DNA of 64,000 nucleotides from assembly GCA_947069175.1 (NCBI GenBank), contig CAMTDV010000027.1:45335369-45399368 (forward strand), written 5' to 3'. Below the pieces are notes generated by a model that was given only the letters and a program-made list of their open reading frames with translations, was not told where the DNA came from and did no database searches. Position 1 is the stretch's first letter. Each line of letters starts with the position of its first letter. Position numbers and translations under genes: made by a program. This document shows, piece after piece, positions 10,560-20,393 of this stretch. This stretch comes from Scalesia atractyloides. Lineage: Eukaryota; Streptophyta; Magnoliopsida; Asterales; Asteraceae.

Positions 10560-11714
10560 ATAATAGCTTCATAAAATAACTTAGTCTTCAGTCTTCTTGC
10601 AATCTTTAACATCTTTGAAAAACGCTGGTCTTTGGATAGCTTCAGCTTTAATAGCTTCTGTCACAAATATGTATCCAATCACCAAATCTTCTAAATCAGG
10701 AAATTATGTTTTTTAAGTTAAAGAATGGTACGGTGTGTTACGACAGAGTCGAACGTAAACTAATTCGAATTTATATCGTCTAATGAAAACGTATTATATT
10801 TGACCGGACTTGTTTTAAGACAAAATTTATGTCAAAACGTAGATTGACTGAAAACGTACAAAAAAGGGGCAAAAACGTATTATATTCGAGCATGTTAGCG
10901 TTTGAGTAAAATCCAGTTTAGTCCTTGCATAGGAATCTTCAAAACTCTTCAACTTTGTCTGCATAGTAGAAAGGAGGTTCTACCATGCATCCAAGCAAAC
11001 TCCTCTTCACCAACTTCTCAGCAACACACTGCTACAATCTGTATACTATACAACAAACATCTCGAAAAACCATAAGAATTTTTCAACACAAGTTAAACAA
11101 ATTATTATTATTCAAGAGATAGTAAAACTGTATCACAAATTCAGCACGTCTCAACTCAAACCACATACTCAAAATTTGTAAGCACACATAACCTGCAAGA
11201 TCTTAAAAATTTAGAACTCATCTTCTAACACCGTCTCCCCCTATCGGTAACAAATCCTCCATGAACAACCAATATCCGTACAATAAGAATTTAGAAGAAA
11301 AAGAAATATTTTTGGATTTTTATATTTTCTGAAAGCAAATAAATAACGAAATAATAAACACTCTATTTTTGTGAGATTCACCGGTAAGAAGATCATATCA
11401 GCAACATCAAACTGTTTTCACACTATTTGATTATTTTATATGCAATATTCATGAAAAGCAGTTCAAGACGATTACCAGTATTGTTTATCCGCTTAAACAA
11501 AATACATGAACATTTCAAGTACCATTACCTCGTGATCTAGTTTACTCAATTTATATTGATATACTTGAGTGTCCCACTTCAGGACATACCCTCGCGATCA
11601 AGGTATGCACAAAAATTCATCGTAGTATGTGAGTATACCGAAATTCATCCTTTTGAATTACAACATTAGATAACGGGTGATCTGGTCAGTACTTCCGTAC
11701 AGCAAAGAGACCAA
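10560..11714 (-). other. Copia E 3' non-coding region, distal part
   Basis: About 1.15 kb without a convincing ORF. A short direct repeat AAAACGTATTATATT occurs near 10786 and 10873. This part and 23179-23730 form one region split by Gypsy F. Copia A has a similar long non-coding stretch after pol. Confidence 0.65.
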
Positions 11715-11719
11715 GTATC
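11715..11719. repeat. Target-site duplication of Gypsy F (GTATC), left copy
   Basis: GTATC precedes TGTGACATCCC. The right copy after 23178 is ATATC (23179-23183), one mismatch. Confidence 0.7.
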
Positions 11720-12124
11720 TGTGACATCCCGGTTTTTCAGACATCTTAAACGCACTACTTCACGGTTATTCGTTCCTACGCTAAATTGATTCGGAGACTT
11801 AAATTGCACGCTCGAAATAATTACGATAATTTCGTGAACTTGTCAAATGAATTATGTGCTATGTGTATTAAACGTTTATAAGTTGGTGAGTTATTATGTG
11901 ATGTTCCGATTTCGTGATTTGTTTTAGTTATAAAATATAGATATAGTAAATAGATAAATGAATCGAACCGAGCCGCGAAACGAGTAGACCTCACTTCCTT
12001 GCGACTCAAGTAGTTAACCGAAACTTGAGGACCAAGTTATAGACCCAAACCGACCCACCCAAACACCTTGCGGCCGCGAGCACCCAACCCGCAAACCCTT
12101 CCCCTTTTTCTTGACCTCTTGCGC

Positions 12125-12132
12125 TATATATA
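12125..12132 (+). promoter_or_regulatory. TATA box candidate, Gypsy F 5' LTR
   Basis: TATATATA in GCGCTATATATACACA, about 405 bp into the LTR. An alternative TATATAAG lies at 13173. The 3' LTR copy is at 20799-20806. Confidence 0.55.
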
Positions 12133-12981
12133 CACATACATGCATGTGCATTGTTTCAAAAACAAAAACACACACAAACCCTAATAAAAAAAAACAGCCG
12201 ACGGCAGCCTTGCTACATCCCTCTCGATCGCGACAGCCTCCCTACACTTCTCTTCTCGGTCGCGATTTCCCTTGATCATCCGAATCGGCTCCCATCTCGC
12301 TTACGGTTCGTTAATCTCCATTGTTAAAGGTTAGAGTTTTATGTTATTTCGCTAATCATACTAGGGTTTATGAACTATGGATAATGTGTGTATGTAATGG
12401 TAGAAAGTGTTATGATGTTAGTCGATTAATTATGCTAGTTTGCGATTATGATGATTAGTGGAATAAAAAATCATTAGGCTGCGTTTTGTGTGATAAAAAC
12501 CATATATTATGATTAGGGTTTGCATGGGTATGATGTATATGATGATATATGATTGGTAAAATCTGTTCTTGATCGTTTATATTTGACATATCGATTGCTT
12601 AAGCGTGTTATATTGCGATAAAATGCTGAAATCAGGATGCTGAATGGTGCTTACAGCAAACTTCAACTGGCTGTAACTTGGTTATTATTTATCGAAAAGT
12701 GGATTTTCTGAAGTCTAAAACGTAGATTTTTGAAAAACGCTTCTAATGGCGCTGGATTCATATTTTTCTGAAGTCGTTTGGTACTTTTAAGTGGCAAATT
12801 AAGTGCAGTAACTGAAGCTGTGAAAATGCTGAAAATTTGTTAGTTGTTTATTGAATCGGATCTAATAATCTGTAGAGAGTCGAATCACGAAAATTGTATA
12901 GCAATTGAAATTTCCGGGAAACTCCCACTGGAATTTTGTTAATTGGACGAACGGTGATTTTTAAATAAATTCTCCTGTGGA

Positions 12982-13013
12982 CTGCAGTCAGAAAGCGACG
13001 AATCTGACTGCAG
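12982..13013 (+). other. 11-bp inverted repeat in Gypsy F LTR
   Basis: CTGCAGTCAGA and TCTGACTGCAG are perfectly complementary around a 10-nt loop. The same hairpin is intact in the 3' LTR (21656-21687). Confidence 0.8.
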
Positions 13014-13457
13014 CCTAGTATATTAATATTTATGAATCATTGGTCAAGTGTTAGGACTTAAAAAATTTATATAAAATTCTACAGTATAGTTGTCACCTTC
13101 TGTAAAATAATTGGAATTTTTGGAACGTTGGAACTATTTTATAAAAATCCTCGAAAACAGCCTAATTATGAGTATATAAGCTGAAACTTGATAACTTGCG
13201 AATGTGTGTACCAAAGTGTTGCATGGGTTGGATTGTGTTCATGATAAATTGTTTTGATCACTAGGTTGGTATGATGATACTTGCATGCATGATTGAGTGT
13301 TAGGATTGTTATTGTGTGTACCGCATTGTGTGCTAATTACGTGTAGGGTTTGTATCAGTGTGTTCACACACTAACTCTAAATCAATTGACTTGTTAGGAC
13401 GCAATTAGCGGTCCCATCATTTGCTACATCTGTGTTACACTAACCGAGCAACTAAAG

Positions 13458-14155
13458 GTGAGTTCACGGTCCCTAATTTTATCCGGTTTTAAACAACAGG
13501 GGGAGAAACATGTATACACTCTACAACTCTATCTCTTTACGTTATACGAAATTAACGTCATTAAACTATTCGGTAACTAAGTTAATGTTAATGTACGTTA
13601 TGGTCACTTAGCAGCTATATCACACAAGTCCTCGACAATCTCTCGGATCGTTAGTATTGGGTTAGATAGCGGGGAAATTATAAGTAGTACTACTGGGCCC
13701 GACAAGCCCCACCCGAGCTAGTCGCGTTAGCCGACCGGGTATGGTCAACGGGTGATTAATTTGGCCTAACTTCGCCATGGTCAGTGATAGGCCTGGCAAC
13801 ACGGAGGCACAACAGTCAGCTTCGATCGCGAACACTTACGTGACATAACTTTAGGCTAGCTACCTAATGTTAACATTGAACTTAATTACGAATCAACAAT
13901 ATTATCCCGGGTTAGGGATAATGGAACCAACAACGTTATTATTCCGGGTTAGGAATAATGGAACATCATTATTATTCCGGGTAAGGAATAATGGAACTAT
14001 CAGTATTATTCCGGGTTGGGAATAATGGAACTAAATCGTTATCCCGGGTTAGGGATAACGGGGGAAACAAACTTATAACCGAACAAATGAACTTATGAAA
14101 CCTGTGAACTCACTCTTCTTTAATGTTGACACTTGTTTCTTTACATGTTTCTCAG
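13458..14155 (+). other. Candidate LTR leader intron, Gypsy F 5' LTR
   Basis: AAAG/GTGAGTTCA gives a strong donor-like site with GT at 13458. A pyrimidine-rich run ends TTACATGTTTCTCAG at 14155, followed by GACGC. Length is 698 bp; the 3' LTR has the same pair (22132-22830). The acceptor is 348 bp from the LTR end. Splicing is inferred. Confidence 0.42.
13901..14059 (+). repeat. Five tandem covarying hairpins, Gypsy F 5' LTR
   Basis: Five 22-nt units at 13901, 13938, 13971, 14005 and 14038. Each has 8-nt arms (ATTATCCC/GGGATAAT, ATTATTCC/GGAATAAT or GTTATCCC/GGGATAAC) and a 6-nt loop GGGTTA, GGGTAA or GGGTTG. Arm differences are matched on the other arm in every unit. Period is 33-37 bp. Confidence 0.9.
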
Positions 14156-14504
14156 GACGCTAGGAGCTCTAGGTGCACTCACTTGCATTGATCAAGACAT
14201 CTTTTTATCGAGTCTCGTTTACAAACATTTATTTGGGTTTTTCTCTAGTTTTGGCGTTTGTGTTGGCGCCCGTTCCTTTACTTTATTTTTATGCTTCCGC
14301 TCAACTTTAGAAACTAATGCTTCCGCTAAACATTGAAACCAAACTAAGGCAATCTAAAATTAACTATGAATGGTTAAACAAATGATTTTGGAAAACGTAT
14401 TAACAAATCATATAGAGTCGTTCGACGTTACTAGTGTCTCAGATTCTGGTTTGTTCACACGCCTCGCGGTAAAACTTCGCAAGTGGAAATTGAGGGTGTG
14501 ACAG

Positions 14505-14518
14505 ATTGGTATCAGAGC
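14505..14518 (+). promoter_or_regulatory. Gypsy F primer-binding site, initiator Met-tRNA type
   Basis: ATTGGTATCAGAGC starts two bases after the LTR end and matches the plant initiator Met-tRNA PBS exactly. Confidence 0.95.
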
Positions 14519-14707
14519 CTCAAGCTATAGAGAACCAGGTTTGCATTAAAGGTAGACCTAAACTATAGCTGATTACACGACACTTGACTTAGTTTGGCAC
14601 TGAACTGTTATATCTTGTTATGTGTTATACCACAACTATGTTATGTGAAATATGAATGCATAATTGAACGAATGCAACTCGTAACTAACTACACAACCCA
14701 ACAGGCA

Positions 14708-15347
14708 ATGTCATCATCATCATCATCATCATCCGACAAACTTTTGCAACCAAAGGCGCCGGGGAAGGCACCTATGGTGGAACCCTCACCACCTCATGGC
14801 ATGGAGACACGCTCAGCTGCGAGAAAAAGGCTCGCTCTAGGAGAGGAGTCATCCCTCACGCCCGATCATCGCTATGTCGGTCGAACCGGTTAACTCGTTA
14901 GAAGTAGGGAACGACCTACTTAGAGATATGATAAGAAAGCAACAAGAACAACTAGAAAGAATGCATGAAACCATCCCAGCACAGGGATGGATGATACGAC
15001 AATTAACAGGTAAGACTGGATCACTCGAGGAAGAGCAACATGCGAGTAAGATAGCTCGTAACACTTTAGCAAGAGATCTTCGTGCTGAGCAGCTGAGGGC
15101 TGACTGGCTCGAAGACAGATTTCTTGAGTCTAGCTGGAGAATTCAAGAACTAGAACAGAATCAGGCACCTGTACCAGTACCCGCACCAGCACCGGCCCCT
15201 CCAGTGCCAGTAGAAGAGGATCCAGAAGAGGATCCAGAGGAGGATCCAGAGGAGGATCCGGAGGAAGACCCAGCTGTAGAAGTTGGAAACGCCGCGCAGG
15301 ATGACGGCAACGATAGCGATTTGGGGGATGGAGACGTAGAAGACTGA
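14708..15347 (+). pseudogene. Gypsy F extra ORF upstream of gag (coiled coil plus acidic repeat)
   Basis: Two overlapping frames, 14708-14893 and 14874-15347, that look like one ORF with a frame break near 14880. The first has a poly-Ser start and a basic segment (ETRSAARKRLALGEE). The second has a long charged helix (NDLLRDMIRKQQEQLERM; LRAEQLRADWLEDRFLE) likely to form a coiled coil, then a Pro/Val/Ala stretch and tandem EEDP units ending in an acidic tail. No catalytic motif is present. It ends at TGA 15345-15347, 260 bp before gag. It may be an N-terminal gag accessory protein; function unknown. Confidence 0.6.
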
Positions 15348-15607
15348 CTCGTCTCGCTTATTTTATTTACTTTCCTTCAGTCTATTTATCTTCCTACTTA
15401 TGTAAACTTGAGATTTTATAGTAAACTGATATGTTTGGTTGGCACTTTGTAAGACGTTGAAATTTTATTTAATCGAATATTTCTTTTGACTGTTTAATTT
15501 ATTTGGGTTGACATAATTTGAGGAATTATTTAAGTATGGAATAGGATAACTATATTGGATATATAGACTTATCGGTGTGTGTTTATGTTGTCTTACGAAG
15601 ATCTAAA

Positions 15608-16465
15608 ATGGCAACTGGACGTCGCGGAAACCTCAACATGACGCCCGAAGAATTAGCCGCAATGATCCAAGAGCACGTGAATGCTGCTCTAGCGGGTGTT
15701 CAAAACCAACCGGCAGGAGGGGGTCTTAACCCCTACAAGATGTTTCTCGATGCAAAGCCGAGCAAAATCACGGGGGCAGAAGGACCCATAGGACTGGTCC
15801 GCTGGATCGAAAAGTCCGAATCAGTGTTCGAAATGTGCAATTGTCTGGAGGCCAACAAAGTCAAGTATGCTGCCTCAACATTGGAGGATGGGGCACTAAC
15901 TTGGTGGAATGCACAAGTCCAAATGCGTGGACTTATTGCTGCAAATGCAATGGCCTGGGCCGAGTTTAAGGCCCTAATCAAAGAGGAGTACTGTCCACGA
16001 GACAGGGTTCAACAGTTGGAGCAAACATTATGGAACCACAAGATGGTGGGATCTGAAATCGAAGCATACATAGCGAAACATCACGACCTGGTATTTCTAT
16101 GTCCCGATCTGGCCAACACTGTTGAGAAACGACTCGAGTTTTACCTTGGGGATCTGGTCCCCGAGATCCAGGGTATGGTAATGGCTAGCAACCCTGTGAC
16201 TGAGCATCAAGCAATCAGGTTGGCGCACAAACTCACCGATAAGGCGGTGGAACAAAAGAAGTTGCCATCTCGGGGTACAACTGAAGTGACCCCTGATAAT
16301 AAAAGAAAGTTTGAAGACTCGTCTGCTCGACAGTCTTCGTCATCCCAGCCACAACAGGGGAACCAGAAACGATTCAATAATTTCAATAGCCACCGGGGTC
16401 ACAATAATCAGCCCGCCAACAACACCCAGAACACAAGCGGCTATGTAGGTCGAAAGCCGCAGTGA
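15608..16465 (+). pseudogene. gag: Gypsy F gag (capsid domain)
   Basis: ATG 15608 opens MATGRRGNLN and MTPEELAAMIQ, the usual start of chromovirus gag. The capsid domain follows (GPIGLVRWIEKSESVFEMCN; LEDGALTWWNAQVQ; EFKALIKEEYCP; LPSRG). The frame stops at TGA 16463-16465, where TGG would keep the frame open, and the zinc-knuckle segment continues in the same frame. Gag forms the particle; with this stop only a capsid lacking the nucleocapsid domain could be made. An upstream in-frame ATG exists at 15575, but 15608 fits the family better. Confidence 0.88.
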
Positions 16466-16660
16466 AATCGCTGTAACCTTCATCATCACGGCCCTTGTGC
16501 CGGGAATCGCTGCCAACGTTGTGGTAAAGTGGGACATGCGGCAAAGGATTTTCGCGGGGAAATCATGTCCCGACAAAATCAAAATCAACACCAGGGTCAG
16601 CAGCAGGGTGTTAACCGGGGGTGCTATCAGTGTGGTAGCACTGCCCACAGCTTCGTAACA
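16466..16660 (+). pseudogene. gag: Gypsy F gag zinc-knuckle (nucleocapsid) segment
   Basis: Same frame as gag. It encodes CQRCGKVGHAAKDF, a CCHC knuckle whose last Cys is replaced by Phe, and CYQCGSTAHSF, a second knuckle cut by a frame break near 16655. Beyond it the correct frame is Asn/Gly-rich and leads to the protease. The segment binds element RNA in intact relatives. Confidence 0.75.
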
Positions 16661-16669
16661 ACAACAACA

Positions 16670-19107
16670 ATGGTGGGAACAACCCCAACCACAATAACGA
16701 CAACAAGAACAATAACAACAACAATAATGGAAATGGTGGCACAGGAGGTGCCAAAGGTCGCGCATTTACGCTGGGCCGCGGGGAGGCCAGAAACGACTCG
16801 AACGTGGTCACCGGTAAGTTTCCCCTTAATGAACATTTTGCTACTGTGCTTTTTGATACGGGTGCGGATAGGAGTTTTATATCTGAGTCTTTTAGGAAGA
16901 ACCTAAATCTCACGCCTAAACCCTTAGAGACCCCTTACGTCATAGAACTAGCCGATGGTAAATCTGTAGATGTGACCCATATAGTATCCGGCTGTCAACT
17001 CAAACTCGCGGGTCACACCTTTACCATTGATCTGATGACAACTACCCTGGGTAGTTTTGACGTGGTAGTCGGAATGGACTGGCTATCCGACGTCCGAGCT
17101 GAAGTTCTCTGTTTCGAAAAATCTATCCGCATTCCGCTCTCTAACGACGAAATCTTGACGGTGCAAGGAGAGAAGGCAGGAGCCGTCACAAACATCATCT
17201 CTTACATGCAAGCACAGAAGTATCTTCGGAGGAAGAACTCCTTCGCTTTGCTCGCACTGGTTACCGAACAGCCTAAGGACGAGAAACGTATAGAAGATAT
17301 CCCCGTCGTCCGTGATTTTTCCGATGTATTTCCAGAGGAGTTACCTGGTCTTCCACCGCATCGACAAGTGGAGTTCGAAATCGAATTGGCGAACCATGCA
17401 ACTCCCATCGCCAAGGCCCCATACCGCCTAGCTTCAGCCGAGCTGCAAGAGCTGTCGACCCAACTTCAGGAACTATTAGAAAAAGGATTTATCCGACCTA
17501 GCGCTTCGCCATGGGGAGCTCCAGTCCTTTTTGTCAAGAAGAAGGACGGGACCTTCCGCATGTGCATCGACTACAGGGAACTCAATAAGGTTACTGTCAA
17601 GAACCGATACCCGTTACCTCGCATCGACGATCTCTTCGACCAACTTCAAGGGTCAAGCTACTACTCCAAGATTGATCTACGGTCCGGTTATCACCAGTTA
17701 CGCGTCAGGGAGGAGGATATCGCAAAGACGGCATTTCGTACTCGGTATGGTCATTATGAGTTCTTGGTAATGCCCTTCGGTCTCACCAAAGCACCCGCGG
17801 TGTTCATGGATTTCATGAACCGTGTGTGTAAACCATATCTCGACAAGTTTGTCATTGTGTTCATCGATGACATACTCATCTACTCTAAAGGTGAAGCAGA
17901 ACATGCTGAACATCTACGATTACTGCTGGAATTACTTCAACAGAAGAAACTATATGCCAAGTTTTCAAAGTGTGATTTCTGGATTCGGGAAGTTCAGTTC
18001 CTCGGGCATATCGTAAATAAAAAGGGTATCCACGTCGACCCTGCCAAGATTGAAGCTATCAAAAACTGGGAAGCACCCAGGACACCGACGGAGATCCGCC
18101 AATTTTTGGGTTTGGCTGGTTACTACAGACGTTTCATCGAGGGATTTTCAAAGATCGCGCAACCGCTTACCACCCTCACCCAGAAAGGCATCAAGTATGC
18201 TTGGGGTGACAAGCAGGAAGCGGCATTTCAATTGCTGAAACAGAAACTTTGCAGTGCACACATTCTGTCCTTGCCGGAAGGGACTGATGATTTTGTGGTA
18301 TATTGTGATGCTTCCATTCAGGGATTGGGATGCGTACTCATGCAACGCGATAAGGTCATCGCGTATGCGTCCCGACAATTGAAGGTTCACGAGAAAAACT
18401 ACACAACACATGACCTGGAATTGGGAGCAGTAGTGTTTGCACTTAAAATTTGGAGACACTACCTATATGGAACAAAGTGCACAATTTATACAGATCACAA
18501 GAGCCTCCAACACATCTTTGACCAGAAGGAGTTGAACATGCGACAGCGTCGTTGGGTCGAACTCTTGAACGATTATGAATGTGCCATTCGGTATCACCCG
18601 GGTAAAGCTAACGTGGTAGCTGATGCCCTCAGTAGGAAGGAGCACTTGAAACCTCGTCGGGTACGAGCACTACAGTTCACCATTCATTCGGGGTTACCCG
18701 AACAGATACGCGATGCGCAGTTAGAAGCAGTTAAAGAAGAAAACATCAAGGCCGAATCGGTGGGAAAAATGGAACGCGATTGGGAAGTAAAACCCAATGG
18801 AGCCCGGTATTTCATGAATCGCATATGGGTACCTCTCTACGGAGACCTTAGAAAGCTAGTCATGGACGAAGCTCACAAATCCCGATACTCTGTCCATCCT
18901 GGTTCGGATAAGATGTATCAAGACCTTAAAGCTGCGTATTGGTGGCCCAACATGAAAGCTGATATAGCCACCTACGTGAGCAAGTGTTTGACTTGTGCAA
19001 AAGTCAAGGTAGAGTATCAGAAGCCATCGGGGCTACTTCAACAACCTGAGATCCCAGTGTGGAAATGGGATCAGATCTTGATGGACTTCATCACTAAACT
19101 CCCGTGA
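16670..19107 (+). pseudogene. pol: Gypsy F pol: protease, RT, RNase H, integrase zinc domain
   Basis: Open from before ATG 16804 to TGA 19105-19107. In order: aspartic protease (LFDTGADRSFIS, intact DTG); RT with KKKDGTFRMCIDYRELNKV, LPRIDDLFDQL, VMPFGLTKAPAVF and the catalytic FIDDIL; RNase H (YCDASIQGLG, HDLELGAVVFAL, TDHKSLQHIF, NVVADALSRK); integrase HHCC domain (HKSRYSVHPG, CLTCAKVK). The stop follows DFITKLP and lies just before the integrase core. CGA-to-TGA is the simplest change. Catalytic residues look intact, so RT and RNase H could be functional if expressed. Confidence 0.92.
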
Positions 19108-20151
19108 ACTTTGGGTGGTTGCGATACCATTTGGGTGATCGTGGATCGTTTAACTAAGTCCGCACACTTCCTAGCTATTAAAGAAACAGATAAGATGGAG
19201 AAGTTGACTCGCATCTACATTAAGGAAGTAGTTTCTCGGCACGGAGTGCCAACGTCCATCATCTCAGACAGAGATGCTCGTTTCACGTCCAACTTTTGGC
19301 AGTCACTTCAGAAAGCATTGGGAACACGCTTAGATATGAGCACAGCTTATCACCCTCAGACTGATGGTCAAAGCGAAAGGACCATACAGACCTCGGAAGA
19401 CATGCTTAGGGCATGCGTGGTAGACTTCGGGAATAGTTGGGAAATCCACCTGCCTTTAGTGGAATTCTCGTATAACAACAGTTACCATACGAGTATATCG
19501 GCAGCACCGTTTGAGGCATTATACGGTCGTAAATGTAGATCACCGGTCTGTTGGGCAGAAGTCGGTGACAGTCAACTCACAGGCCCTGAGTTGATACTTG
19601 AGGCTACTGAAAAGATTGTACAAATCAGAAACCGCATGGCGGCGGCACGAGATCGACAGAAAAGCTACGCTGATCAACGACGCAAACCGCTCGAATTTCA
19701 AGTAGGCGACCGCGTCCTACTGAAGGTGTCACCCTGGAAGGGTGTAATCCGTTTTGGGAAACGAGGCAAATTAAACCCACGGTACGTAGGCCCGTTTGTG
19801 ATCTTGAAACGTATCGGACCCGTAGCTTATCAATTAGACCTTCCTGCCGAACTCAGTGGAGTTCACAACGTTTTTCACATGTCAAATCTGAAGAAGTGTC
19901 TATCAGATGAAACCCTAGTCATTCAATTGGATGAGATTCAAGTGGATGAACAACTGCACTTTGTGGAACAACCTATCGAGATCATGGATCGTGAGATCAA
20001 GACTCGAAGGCACAGCAAGATTCCGCTCGTTAAGGTTCGTTGGGACTCTAAGCGTGGACCGGAGTTCACGTGGGAAAGAGAGGACCAAATGAAAAGCAAA
20101 TACCCACACCTCTTTGCAGCTGAGCAACAAGTTAACGATACCACCAACTAA
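19108..20151 (+). pseudogene. pol: Gypsy F integrase core and chromodomain
   Basis: Same frame as pol after the 19105 stop; open to TAA 20149-20151. The integrase core shows the first Asp (WVIVDRLTKSAHF), the second (IISDRDARFTS) and the Glu (TDGQSERTIQT), so the DDE triad is present. GGDRVLL-type GDRVLLKVSP and the RIGPVAYQLDLP module follow. A C-terminal chromodomain-like segment (KIPLVKVRW, GPEFTWERED) is expected to guide integration to marked chromatin. Separated from the rest of pol by one stop only. Confidence 0.9.
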
Positions 20152-20393
20152 ATTTTCGGGATGAAAATTCTTTTAACATGGGGATGATGTGACAACCTGG
20201 GAATTTCTTGTAATTTCGCGTACCATTGTTAACGAACTAAATCTTTGTGCGTGGCACTTGGGAATTTCTTGTAATTTAGTGTACCGTTGTTAACGAACTA
20301 AATCTTTGTGCGTGGCACTCTAAACATGTACGCTGCATTTTAAACCGCGTTTACTCAATTTTCGGGACGAAAATTCTTTCAACATGGGGATAA
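20151..20393 (+). repeat. Gypsy F duplicated PPT and relic LTR start
   Basis: AATTTTCGGG...AACATGGGGAT..ATGTGACA occurs at 20151-20194 and again, 206 bp on, at 20357-20400, where the second TGTGACA is the real LTR start. Between them a 61-bp unit beginning TGGGAATTTCTTG is repeated in tandem (20198-20258 and 20259-20319). The first TGTGACAACC looks like the start of a different LTR. Confidence 0.85.

Larger units (their letters stand above)
11720..14503 (+). repeat. Gypsy F 5' LTR (2784 bp)
   Basis: Starts TGTGACATCCCGG, ends GGTGTGACA. TATA-like motifs are TATATATA (12125-12132, followed by a C/A-rich leader-like stretch) and TATATAAG (13173-13180). It also holds an 11-bp inverted repeat (arms 12982-12992 and 13003-13013), a candidate intron (13458-14155) and the five-hairpin array. 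Confidence 0.96.

Noticed and set aside
14133..14336. 67-codon ORF repeated at 22808-23011
   Set aside because: Part of the F LTR in both copies. Identity reflects the young LTR pair, not selection on a protein.
16340..16913. Minus-strand ORFs opposite F gag and protease
   Set aside because: Shadow frames of an Asn-codon-rich stretch. No motif, and the sense strand explains the sequence.
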